64,000 bases of DNA from Candidatus Polarisedimenticolaceae bacterium (GTDB lineage Bacteria > Acidobacteriota > Polarisedimenticolia > Polarisedimenticolales > DASRJG01), in NCBI GenBank assembly GCA_036275915.1, contig DASUCV010000006.1, positions 1 through 64,000 on the forward strand. Direction: 5' to 3'. Position numbers and translations under genes: made by a program. Below, one piece after another: positions 28,802 to 35,836 of this stretch (within the stretch, counting starts at the first letter, position 1; each line of letters starts with the position of its first letter). The notes under the pieces are model-generated. The model saw only the letters and a list, made by a program, of their open reading frames with translations, did not search any database and was not told where the DNA came from.

Positions 28802-29376
28802 TCGCCGAGACACAAGCGCTCGTGGCCTCGCTGAGAGCGAACGACCCGATCGCGACCGCATGGTTCGTCCGATCGGAGACCCCGCGCCTGCTCGCCGTCG
28901 CTCGCAGGATCCTCCGGAACGACGAAGATGCGAAGGACGCGGTCCAGGACGGGCTGATCTCGGCCCTGGGCGCGCTCGACCGATTCGAGGGCGGGGCGGC
29001 GCTCTCCACGTGGGTCCACCGCATCGTCGTCAACGCCGCCCTCATGAAGCTCCGCTCGAAGAAGGCGCGTCCGGAAGAGTCGATCGAGGACCTGCTGCCG
29101 GGGTTCGAAGCCGACGGACATATCGCGGTGCCGGCGTCGGAGTGGGCCCCGGCCGACGAGCTGGTCCTCCGGGACGAAGTCCAGCAGCTCGTCCGCGCCG
29201 CGATCGAGCGACTCCCCGACACTTATCGCACCGTCCTGCTGCTTCGGGACATCGAGGAGCTCTCGACCGAGGAAACCGCGGAGGCGCTCGGCTGCACGCC
29301 GGTCGCGGTGAAGGTGCGCCTCCATCGCGCGCGCCAGGCGCTGCGGGGATTGCTCGATCCCAACCTTCGCATGTGA
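28798..29376 (+). CDS. ECF-type sigma factor
   Basis: 192 residues with region 2 (LLAVARRILRNDEDAKDAVQDGLISALGALDRFEGGAALSTWVHRIVVNAALMKLRS) and region 4 (IERLPDTYRTVLLLRDIEELSTEETAEALGCTPVAVKVRLHRARQALRGLL) typical of RpoE-like factors, with an acidic/proline linker between. It is translationally coupled to the STAS gene (ATGA at 28798-28801) with GGGGGGAG upstream. No anti-sigma gene follows; the nearest zinc-finger anti-sigma is at 33184-33432. Under the predicted sigma-54 promoter it would be the output of the giant activator. Confidence 0.9.
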   Translation: MIAETQALVASLRANDPIATAWFVRSETPRLLAVARRILRNDEDAKDAVQDGLISALGALDRFEGGAALSTWVHRIVVNAALMKLRSKKARPEESIEDLLPGFEADGHIAVPASEWAPADELVLRDEVQQLVRAAIERLPDTYRTVLLLRDIEELSTEETAEALGCTPVAVKVRLHRARQALRGLLDPNLRM

Positions 29377-29377
29377 C

Positions 29378-29452
29378 AGAGGGGACAGCTTCCGAAACTC
29401 AAAGGGGCGGCCTTCTTGGCCGCCCCTTTGAGTTTCGCAAGCTGTCCCTTCT
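29378..29452. repeat. Palindromic repeat (GGGGACAGCT family), 31-bp arms
   Basis: Arms 29382-29412 and 29418-29448 pair with a single mismatch around a 5-nt loop. The outer 23 bp (29378-29400) are identical to 33131-33153. The inner part is a GC stem (AAAGGGGCGGCC / GGCCGCCCCTTT). It begins 2 nt after the ECF sigma stop and ends 3 nt before the YHS gene's stop, so it can terminate both convergent transcripts. The layout resembles REP-type palindromes mobilised by RAYT transposases; no such transposase is in the window. Confidence 0.85.
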
Positions 29453-29454
29453 GA

Positions 29455-29940
29455 TCAGTCGTCGACCTTGATCTGCTTCCCGTCGTTCTTGACGACGGCC
29501 GGCCAGTACTTGTCCGCCTTCTTCAGATTGCCCTGCACGTCCTCGTTCCACAGACGGACGGCGCGCGCGTTGTGCTGAATGACGAGACGCCCGTTCACGA
29601 TCGAGAAGGTGCTCACGTCGATCGGCGCGGTGCGTCCCTGCGAGACGGCGTAAGCGCAGAAGGCGCCGAACTGCGGCTCGTACTTCATCGGCTCCTTGTC
29701 GAACAGCGCCTTGTGCTCGGCGGAGGAGAAGTAATAGGTCGCGCCGTCGGCGCTCGACCGGTAGGTCTTCGTTCCCATCACCGGCTTGCCTTCGGTGAAG
29801 AATGCGACCGGGTCGTAGCCATCGAGGATCACGCCCTCGGCGTTGAGGTTCAGGAGCTGCGTGCTGTGGTTGGCGAAGGCCGCGGCGGCGGGGACCAGGA
29901 GGACGACGCCGAGGGCCAAGCGGAAGAGGGTCGAGCTCAT
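29455..29940 (-). CDS. Secreted YHS-domain protein (copy 1)
   Basis: 161 residues: signal peptide (LFRLALGVVLLVPAAAAFA, cleavage about residue 25) and a YHS-type domain (LDGYDPVAFFTEGKPVMGTKTYRS; FSSAEHKALFDKEPMKYEPQFGAFCAYAVSQG). Such periplasmic proteins often neighbour metal or redox genes; their biochemical role is not established. The ATG at 29940 is preferred over one two codons upstream because AAGGAG is then 7 nt away. It is the last gene of the GH63-DM13-YHS operon. A better-conserved relative lies at 44798-45253. Confidence 0.85.
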   Translation of the reverse strand: MSSTLFRLALGVVLLVPAAAAFANHSTQLLNLNAEGVILDGYDPVAFFTEGKPVMGTKTYRSSADGATYYFSSAEHKALFDKEPMKYEPQFGAFCAYAVSQGRTAPIDVSTFSIVNGRLVIQHNARAVRLWNEDVQGNLKKADKYWPAVVKNDGKQIKVDD

Positions 29941-29963
29941 GTTCATTCTCCTTGGGACTCGGC

Positions 29964-30365
29964 TCACTTGACCGGGGAGGGGAACGACGCCTCGCCCAGC
30001 ACGACCTCGGCGTAGGCGCACCAGATCTGGACCTTGGCGACGTCGTGGACGTACGCGGGAAGGGTGATCGACTTGTTGAGCTTGTCGCCCTTCACGACGA
30101 GGTGCTGGAGGAGGTAGACGTTCCCCTGCGAGTCGACGACCTGCCAGTGGGGATCCGGCGTCTCGGGGACCTTGAAGTCGTCGGAGAGCGTCAGCGTTTC
30201 CTTGCCGCCCAGCAGTGCGTGCGTCACGGTGCCGGCGTTGACCTTCGCGCCCATGAACGTCGAGGTCGTGTGCTCGTGGTTCGCCGAAGCGGGCGCCGCG
30301 ACGGCGAGCGCCACCGCGGCGAGGGCCGGGAGCGCGAGGCTGCGAACGAGAGTGCGGGTGTTCAT
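29964..30365 (-). CDS. Secreted DM13-like protein
   Basis: 133 residues with a signal peptide (MNTRTLVRSLALPALAAVALAVAAPASA, about 28) and a small domain whose layout fits the DM13 family (proposed electron-transfer/cytochrome-like fold): TFMGAKVNAGTVTHALLGGKETLTLSDDFKVPETPDPHW, then VQIWCAYAEVVLGEASF, where the WC pair matches the conserved cysteine of DM13. The assignment rests on motif pattern only. AGGAG lies before the ATG. It sits between GH63 and YHS with 23-26 bp gaps, so the three are co-transcribed. Confidence 0.68.
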   Translation of the reverse strand: MNTRTLVRSLALPALAAVALAVAAPASANHEHTTSTFMGAKVNAGTVTHALLGGKETLTLSDDFKVPETPDPHWQVVDSQGNVYLLQHLVVKGDKLNKSITLPAYVHDVAKVQIWCAYAEVVLGEASFPSPVK

Positions 30366-30391
30366 CGATCATCTCCTTGTGTTGGTGTGTG

Positions 30392-33085
30392 TCATCGGTT
30401 CGCAGCCTTCGATTCCCGAGGAGCGCGCTTGGTTTCGCCGCGCGCGGCCAAGAGCTTCGCGACGAGGCCGGTCCAGCCGGTCTGATGCGAAGCGCCGACG
30501 CCGCGGCCGCTGTCGCCGTCGAAGTATTCGTGGAAGAGCACGTGATCGCGGAACCAGGGATCGCCGTGGCTCTTGGGATGGCCCGCGAGGACGGCGCGCG
30601 TGCCGCCGGCGTCCGCGAGGAAGATCCGCGTGAGGCGCCGCGCGATCTCGTCGGCGGCCTCGCCGATCGTGACGAGGCGTCCGGATCCGACGGGACACTC
30701 GATCTTGAAGTCGTCGCCGTAGTAGTGCTGGAACTTCTGGAGCGACTCCAAGATGAGGTAGTTCACGGGAAACCAGATCGGCCCCCGCCAGTTCGAGTTC
30801 CCGCCGAACAGGCCGCTCTCCGATTCCGCCGGCTGGTAGGACACGGTGAGCGCACCTCCGGGGGCGTCGAAGACGTAGGGATGCTCCTTGTGCACGCGCG
30901 AGATCGCGCGCACGCCGTAGTCGGAGAGGAACTCGGTCTCGTCGAGCAAGCGCCGCAGGATCCGCTTCATCCGGTGGCCTCGGAGGAGCGAGAGCAGCCG
31001 CCGCTCCTTCATCCCCGGCGTCTCCCACCGCGAGACGAGCGCCGCGAGATCGGGGCGATAGCTCAGGAACCACTCGAGCCGCCGCCGGAATTCGGGGAGC
31101 TCCTCGAGCAGCTCGGGCTCCAAGACCTCGACGGCGAAGAGCGGGATGAGCCCGACCATCGAGCGGACCTTCAAGGGCACCTGGCGGCCGCCTTCGAGGC
31201 TGAGCACGTCGTAGAAGAAGCCGTCGGTGTCGTCCCAGAGCCCGGCGCCGCCCTCGCCCATTGCGCTCATCGCCTCCGCGATGTGCAGGAAGTGCTCGAA
31301 GAACTTCGTGGCGATGTCCTCGTAGACCCGGTTCGTCCGCGCCAGCTCGAGCGCGATGCGCATCAGGTTCAAGCTGTACATCGCCATCCAGCTCGTGCCG
31401 TCGGCTTGATTGATGAACCCGCCGGTCGGCAGCGGCGCGCTGCGGTCGAACACGCCGATGTTGTCGAGGCCGAGGAAGCCGCCCTGGAAGACGTTCCGGC
31501 CTTCGGCGTCCTTCCTGTTCACCCACCAGGTGAAGTTGAGCATCAGCTTGTGGAAGACACGCTCGAGGAAGGCGCGATCACCTTCGCCGCCGCGGGCGTC
31601 GCGGTCGATCTGGTAGACCCGCCACGCCGCCCATGCGTGGACCGGCGGGTTCACGTCTCCGAACGCCCACTCGTAGGCCGGCATCTGGCCGTTCGGGTGC
31701 ATGTACCACTCCCGCGTCAGGAGCACGAGCTGCTCCTTCGCGAAGGCGGGATCGACGAGCGCGAGCGGGATGGTGTGGAACGCGAGATCCCAGGCGGCGT
31801 ACCACGGGTATTCCCACGAGTCGGGCATCGAGATGACGTCGGCGTTGTTGAGATGCGGCCACTCGCGATTGCGCCCCGTCCGCCTCTCCCGCGGCGGCGC
31901 GGGCTGGCCGGGGTCCCCTGCGAGCCACTGAGGCACGTCATAGTGGTAGAACTGCTTGCTCCAGATCATCCCCGCGAATGCCTGACGCTGGACGTGACGC
32001 GCGTCCTCGCTCTTGATCGCCTTCTGGACCTCCGCGTAGAAGGCGTCGGCCTCCTCGAGACGCGCCTCGAAGACGTCGTCGAAGTCGGCGAACGGTCGCG
32101 TGTGCGAGGCGGCCGAGAGGCGGAAGCGAAGAACGACGGAGCCGCCGGCGCGCACCTCGCGCTGCACCTGGATGCCCGCCTTCGTCCCGCTCGACTCATG
32201 AGCGAGCGCCTCGGTGCGGCCGTCGACGATCGCCTCGTGGAATGCGTCCTTGAACGGTCCGGGTGCGTCGACCGCGTACAGACGCCGCACGTTGGTCTCG
32301 TTCTCGGTGAAGAGGAGCGTCGCCGCATCCTCGGCGTAGAACTGCATCGTTCCCAGGTCGTGATGACGTGCCACGATCTCGCCGCCGTTCCCCGCGCAGA
32401 GCACCGGCTTGGGGCCCGCGTTCGGGAGGCCCCAGCTCCACGTGTTGCGGAACACGAGCTGCGGGATGACGTGGAGCGCCGCGTCCTCGGGGCCGCGATT
32501 GTGGACGGTCACCTTCATGAGCACGTCGTCGGGCGCCGCCTTCGCGTACTCGACGAAGACGTCGAAGTACCGGTCGTCGTCCAGGATCCCGGTGTCCAGC
32601 AGCTCGAACTCCGGCCGGTCCTTGCCGCGCCGCCGGTTCTCGTCCACGAGCCACGCGTACGGGTAGGCGCGCTGCGGGTACTTGTAGAGCATCTTCAGGT
32701 ACGAGTGCGTCGGGGTCGCGTCGAGGAAGTAGTACAGCTCCTTCACGTCCTCGCCGTGGTTGCCCTCGCCGTTCGTGAGGCCGAACAACCGTTCCTTCAG
32801 AATCGGATCGCGTCCGTTCCACAGTGCGAGCGAGAGGCAGAGCGACTGCATGCGGTCGCTGTATCCGGCGATCCCGTCCTCGCCCCACCGGTACGCGCGG
32901 CTCCGCGCATGGTCGTGCGGGAACGAGTCCCACGCCGTGCCGCCGGCGCTGTAGTCCTCGCGCACGGTGCCCCATTGGCGCTCGCTGAGATACGGGCCCC
33001 ACTGCTTCCACGGCGACTCGGTGGACGGAGACTCGGCGAGCCTCGCCCGCTCCGAAGCGGTCAGCGTGTTCGTCGACGATTTCAT
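30392..33085 (-). CDS. Glycoside hydrolase family 63-type glucosidase
   Basis: 897 residues, no signal peptide, so cytoplasmic. It resembles the bacterial MGH/GH63 (mannosyl-oligosaccharide glucosidase-like) proteins: an N-terminal beta domain (GLTNGEGNHGEDVKELYYFLDATPTHSYLKMLYKYPQ), then an alpha/alpha barrel with WEYPWYAAWDLAFHTIPLALVDP, GQMPAYEWAFGDVNPPVHAWA and near the end GLFGGNSNWRGPIWFPVNYLI and FHEYFDGDSGRGVGASHQTGWTGLVA. The Asp of AAWDLAFH and a Glu near the C-terminus (FHEYFDG) are the likely acid/base pair. It probably releases glucose from an alpha-glucoside, which would feed the oxidation genes 3 kb away. The ATG has GGAGG. Confidence 0.9.
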   Translation of the reverse strand: MKSSTNTLTASERARLAESPSTESPWKQWGPYLSERQWGTVREDYSAGGTAWDSFPHDHARSRAYRWGEDGIAGYSDRMQSLCLSLALWNGRDPILKERLFGLTNGEGNHGEDVKELYYFLDATPTHSYLKMLYKYPQRAYPYAWLVDENRRRGKDRPEFELLDTGILDDDRYFDVFVEYAKAAPDDVLMKVTVHNRGPEDAALHVIPQLVFRNTWSWGLPNAGPKPVLCAGNGGEIVARHHDLGTMQFYAEDAATLLFTENETNVRRLYAVDAPGPFKDAFHEAIVDGRTEALAHESSGTKAGIQVQREVRAGGSVVLRFRLSAASHTRPFADFDDVFEARLEEADAFYAEVQKAIKSEDARHVQRQAFAGMIWSKQFYHYDVPQWLAGDPGQPAPPRERRTGRNREWPHLNNADVISMPDSWEYPWYAAWDLAFHTIPLALVDPAFAKEQLVLLTREWYMHPNGQMPAYEWAFGDVNPPVHAWAAWRVYQIDRDARGGEGDRAFLERVFHKLMLNFTWWVNRKDAEGRNVFQGGFLGLDNIGVFDRSAPLPTGGFINQADGTSWMAMYSLNLMRIALELARTNRVYEDIATKFFEHFLHIAEAMSAMGEGGAGLWDDTDGFFYDVLSLEGGRQVPLKVRSMVGLIPLFAVEVLEPELLEELPEFRRRLEWFLSYRPDLAALVSRWETPGMKERRLLSLLRGHRMKRILRRLLDETEFLSDYGVRAISRVHKEHPYVFDAPGGALTVSYQPAESESGLFGGNSNWRGPIWFPVNYLILESLQKFQHYYGDDFKIECPVGSGRLVTIGEAADEIARRLTRIFLADAGGTRAVLAGHPKSHGDPWFRDHVLFHEYFDGDSGRGVGASHQTGWTGLVAKLLAARGETKRAPRESKAANR

Positions 33086-33130
33086 GGAGGACCTCCGCCG
33101 CTTCGATGCGAAGGGCGAAGGTTGTGTTTC

Positions 33131-33184
33131 AGAGGGGACAGCTTCCGAAACTCGATGGAAGGAGTTTCGGAAGCTGTCCCCTCT
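33131..33184. repeat. Palindromic repeat (GGGGACAGCT family), perfect 23-bp arms
   Basis: Arms 33131-33153 and 33162-33184 are perfect inverted copies around an 8-nt loop. The left arm is identical to 29378-29400. The right arm ends in the first base of the anti-sigma gene's stop codon (TTA read on the plus strand), so the element starts directly after that gene. With the copy at 29378 it brackets the whole GH63-DM13-YHS operon. Confidence 0.88.
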
Positions 33185-33432
33185 TATCGCTTGCTCGACC
33201 TCGCGGCGAGCACCGCCTTCACGAGGTCCTCGGGGACGTCGGCGGGCACCGGCGCTTCAGGGTCCTTGAACGCCGCCTTCTCGAGCTCGATCGTCTCGCA
33301 ATAGGTGTTCAAGTAGGCGACGCAGGCGACGCAGTCGGCGACGTGCCGGTCGAACGCGTCGCGCTGCGACGCGTCGAGCTCCCCGGACAGGTAGTCCATC
33401 AGAAACTCGACGAACGTCTTGCACGTCACCAT
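33184..33432 (-). CDS. Zinc-finger anti-sigma-type protein (orphan)
   Basis: 82 residues with the pattern of ZAS-type anti-sigma factors: MVTCKTFVEFLMDYLSGELDASQRDAFDRHVADCVACVAYLNTYCETI, giving Cys4, His30, Cys34 and Cys37 as zinc ligands (H-x3-C-x2-C). The ATG at 33432 is preferred over an in-frame GTG 30 nt upstream because family members start MVTC and because AGAGG precedes it. There is no TM helix, so it is soluble. Its sigma partner is not adjacent; the ECF factor at 28798 is the nearest candidate. The stop codon is continuous with the palindromic repeat. Confidence 0.8.
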   Translation of the reverse strand: MVTCKTFVEFLMDYLSGELDASQRDAFDRHVADCVACVAYLNTYCETIELEKAAFKDPEAPVPADVPEDLVKAVLAARSSKR

Positions 33433-33491
33433 CGCGGCCCGCCTCTCGAGTCGATCGGTCACCGTCTAGGATGCGGCCGGCCCCTGGCTGG

Positions 33492-34175
33492 TTACAAGAA
33501 TTTTGAGATGAGGATTTGGTCCGGAGGACGCTGAAGCTGGTTCGGAAAGTGGTAATCCGCGTGCTCTCTTGGCCGGTCGGCGCCTAAGTGGAGTCGCTGG
33601 GCGGGGAAGTAGACCCGCTCGTAATCCGCCACGAGCCGGTCCTCCGGCAAACCTTCTTGATTGCGGACGATCGCCCGCTCGAGCGCCTTGGGAAAGTCGC
33701 AGTCGACCCAGACCGAAACGTCGTACCGCTCACGCAGCTCGCGCTTGAAGAGGAAGATCCCCTCGAGCAGGATCACGTCGATCGCCTCGTATGTGAGGCG
33801 CGAGGTGTACCGCGTACCGGCGTGGGGATCGATGAGCTCGACCTCGAGGTCGATCGCGCGATCCCGTCGCAGCGGCTCGATGACGCGCTCGAACAGGTCG
33901 TCGAACCGGTATCCATGGAGATAGAAGTGCTCCGCCGGGTCCGCAGCCTCTTGCCGCAGCGCCGGTGACGTCTGCCAGGGATCGATGCCGATCGTCGCGA
34001 CGTTCAAGCCGAGCCGCTTGAGGTTCGCGGACAACCGCGTCGCCAGGCAACCCTTTCCCGACGCGTCGATCCCGCTGATCGCGACGAGCAACGCCCGATC
34101 GCCCCTCGATTCCAGACGCCGGTACGCGACCATGTTGGCGAGGTCGAAGCTGTTCGCGGACAGCATGTCTCCCAT
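33492..34175 (-). CDS. Uridine kinase-like P-loop protein
   Basis: 227 residues. A P-loop AISGIDASGKGCLATRL (about 30-46) ends in GKG rather than GKS/T, followed by IGIDPWQTS, LHGYRFDDLFERVI, and DVILLEGIFLFKREL, a Walker-B-like stretch as in uridine kinase/phosphoribulokinase relatives. YDVSVWVDCDFPKALERAIVRNQEG fits the lid region. Substrate unproven; nucleoside or another small hydroxyl compound. The start MGDMLSANSF is chosen for AAGGGGG 9 nt upstream; longer in-frame starts run into the promoter of the divergent gene. Confidence 0.78.
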   Translation of the reverse strand: MGDMLSANSFDLANMVAYRRLESRGDRALLVAISGIDASGKGCLATRLSANLKRLGLNVATIGIDPWQTSPALRQEAADPAEHFYLHGYRFDDLFERVIEPLRRDRAIDLEVELIDPHAGTRYTSRLTYEAIDVILLEGIFLFKRELRERYDVSVWVDCDFPKALERAIVRNQEGLPEDRLVADYERVYFPAQRLHLGADRPREHADYHFPNQLQRPPDQILISKFL

Positions 34176-34228
34176 CGGCGGCCCCCTTTCCAACCGTTCG
34201 ATGCGCGTGCCTCGGCGAGGTTTCATCA

Positions 34229-34257
34229 TTGACGCGCCGGCCAAGCACCGGTATCTA
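34229..34257 (+). promoter_or_regulatory. Sigma-70 promoter for a leaderless small gene
   Basis: TTGACG (34229-34234), 17-bp spacer, TATCTA (34252-34257). The expected start falls on or within a base of the ATG at 34264. No Shine-Dalgarno is present. This supports the small gene behind it. Confidence 0.55.
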
Positions 34258-34263
34258 TTCCGC

Positions 34264-34545
34264 ATGGAACGCTACGTCGGAAGCCGCAACCCGCTGACCC
34301 CGCACCCGGTCGACCAGTACCCCGGCCTGCTCGTGGTCGATGTCGCCCCCGGCTGGCCGTACAACGTGATCGTGCCGGAGAACGGCCAAACCATCGTCGG
34401 CCTCGGGGGAGAGCGCATCATTCCGTACAGGACGCCTTCCGGCTCGAGCGCGCAGGGGTTCACGCTCGGCCCAGGCGATCGCGCGACGCGCCTCCGCTCC
34501 GACCTGCCCTCCCATCTCTGCGAGTGGCAGGTCGAGCGCGTCTGA
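34264..34545 (+). CDS. Small hypothetical protein
   Basis: 93 residues, soluble, predicted mostly beta: YVGSRNPLTPHPVDQYPGLLVVDVAPGWPYNVIVPENGQTIVGLGG, then YRTPSGSSAQGFTLGPGDRATRLRSDLPSHLCEWQVERV. No family recognised. It is accepted because a well-spaced promoter places the transcript start at its ATG and the reading frame covers the gap between two real genes. No Shine-Dalgarno. The product may be a small adaptor or binding protein; nothing more can be said. Confidence 0.5.
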   Translation: MERYVGSRNPLTPHPVDQYPGLLVVDVAPGWPYNVIVPENGQTIVGLGGERIIPYRTPSGSSAQGFTLGPGDRATRLRSDLPSHLCEWQVERV

Positions 34546-34599
34546 GGCCGTAACCCGCTGACGGTACGGGGCATCCCACCTTCGTCAAGGAGGTGTGCC

Positions 34600-35001
34600 G
34601 TGCCGCTCTCGAAGCCCGAAACCGTGGTGAGCTGGATCCTCCAGCTCGTCGCCGCCGCGATCCTCTTCCAGACCCTCTTCTTCAAGTTCACCGGTGCCGA
34701 GGAGTCTGTCTACATCTTCACCAAGCTCGGCATGGAGCCGTGGGGCCGCATCGGCTCCGGCGTCGCGGAGCTGATCGCCTGCATCCTGCTCCTGGTGCCG
34801 CGCACCGTTCCCTTGGGCGCGCTGCTGGCGCTGGGCGTGATCACCGGCGCGATCGTGAGCCACCTCACCAAACTCGGCATCGTCGTCAAGGACGACGGCG
34901 GCCTGCTCTTCGGCCTCGCGGTCGTAGTGTTCGTCGCGAGCGCGATTGTGCTCGTGATCCGGCGCGGGCAGCTCCCGGTGGTGGGAGCGGCGCTGCGCTA
35001 G
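34600..35001 (+). CDS. DoxX-like membrane protein
   Basis: 133 residues with four predicted TM helices (about 9-28, 53-67, 72-92, 105-124). IAAAILFQTLFFKFTGAEESVYIFTKLGMEPWGRIGSGVAELIACILLLVP has the pattern of the DoxX/DoxD family, small membrane proteins linked to quinone or thiol redox chemistry. The GTG start is supported by AAGGAGG 7 nt upstream. The exact partner is unknown. Confidence 0.82.
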   Translation: MPLSKPETVVSWILQLVAAAILFQTLFFKFTGAEESVYIFTKLGMEPWGRIGSGVAELIACILLLVPRTVPLGALLALGVITGAIVSHLTKLGIVVKDDGGLLFGLAVVVFVASAIVLVIRRGQLPVVGAALR

Positions 35002-35014
35002 ATCCGATTTCCCC

Positions 35015-35043
35015 TTGGCGAGGGCGTTGGGCGACCCTATCCT
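35015..35043 (+). promoter_or_regulatory. Sigma-70 promoter of the TonB-C gene
   Basis: TTGGCG (35015-35020), 17-bp spacer, TATCCT (35038-35043). The predicted start near 35050 gives a short leader that begins just before a small upstream ORF. Confidence 0.6.
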
Positions 35044-35063
35044 GACCGACAGGGGGTTGCGCC

Positions 35064-35099
35064 ATGAACGCTCGTCACGTCCTCGCCCCCGACCCATGA
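35064..35099 (+). CDS. 11-codon upstream ORF coupled to the TonB-C gene
   Basis: ATG (35064) preceded by AGGGGG at 7 nt encodes MNARHVLAPDP and ends in CCATGA, whose ATGA overlaps the start of the next gene. Ribosomes finishing this leader could restart on the TonB-C ATG, which has no good ribosome-binding site of its own. It may be an expression device rather than a functional peptide. It could also be a relic of a different start; only expression data would tell. Confidence 0.4.
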   Translation: MNARHVLAPDP

Positions 35100-35836
35100 G
35101 CGCCCTACAGGCGATCTTAGTGGCGATCGTTCTCGTCGCGGCCGTCCCGACGGCGGAGGATCTCGATCCCGGACCGCAGCCGACGTTGAGCTGCCTCGAA
35201 GCGCATCAGGTCGGCGATCTCATCGCGCTCAGCTGTCGCCTCACGAACAATGCCGGCGGGTCGGTGCTCTTCGACGCCCGCACGCGTGCGATGCCCTCGC
35301 TCGACGTCGAGCGGTTCCTTGACGGCACGTGGAAGCCCCTGGCGACCGATCTCGATCCGGACCGCTCGATCGTGCTGGAGCTGCACGAGTGGGAGAGCTT
35401 GAAGTTCAAGTTCAGCGTTCCTCGTGTCGCGGAGCCGCTACGGGTGACCGCCACATGGCGCACCGGGAAGACGCGGCGGCCGGTTCAGAGCAACATCGGC
35501 CGTCTGGTCGACGATACCGAAGCCGCGGGGGGGGCGAGTGACGTTCCACGGTGGTGCTGCCTCGACCTCGAGCCGGTACAGATCGTGTCGAGGGTCGAGC
35601 CGAAATGGCCCTGGGACGCCCGGTGGAACCAGCGGCAGGGGATGATCCTCGTCGAGCTCGTCGTCGAGGCCGATGGGAGCGCGAAGATCGTCCGCATGCT
35701 CAAAGGCGACCAGACGTTCGACAAGCAAGTCATCGAGGCGACGCAGGGCTGGAAGTTCAAGCCGGCGCGGGATGCGCACGGCCAGCCCGTGCGTACGTAC
35801 TTCTTCATCCAGTTCGAGTTCCGCCTGCGCTCCTAA
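35096..35836 (+). CDS. Secreted protein with C-terminal TonB domain
   Basis: 246 residues: signal peptide (ALQAILVAIVLVAAVPTA, about 1-22), a middle domain of unknown type with a CLEAHQVGDLIALSCRL stretch, and a C-terminal TonB-C domain (about 160-245): PVQIVSRVEPKWPWDARWNQRQGMILVELVVEADGSAKIVRMLKGDQTFDKQVIEATQGWKFKPA. TonB itself has an N-terminal TM anchor and a Pro-rich spacer, both missing here, so this is a TonB-C-containing periplasmic protein, not a classical energy transducer. The ATG overlaps the leader ORF's stop. The TAA stop interlocks with the convergent glucose dehydrogenase stop (CTAA). Confidence 0.78.
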   Translation: MSALQAILVAIVLVAAVPTAEDLDPGPQPTLSCLEAHQVGDLIALSCRLTNNAGGSVLFDARTRAMPSLDVERFLDGTWKPLATDLDPDRSIVLELHEWESLKFKFSVPRVAEPLRVTATWRTGKTRRPVQSNIGRLVDDTEAAGGASDVPRWCCLDLEPVQIVSRVEPKWPWDARWNQRQGMILVELVVEADGSAKIVRMLKGDQTFDKQVIEATQGWKFKPARDAHGQPVRTYFFIQFEFRLRS

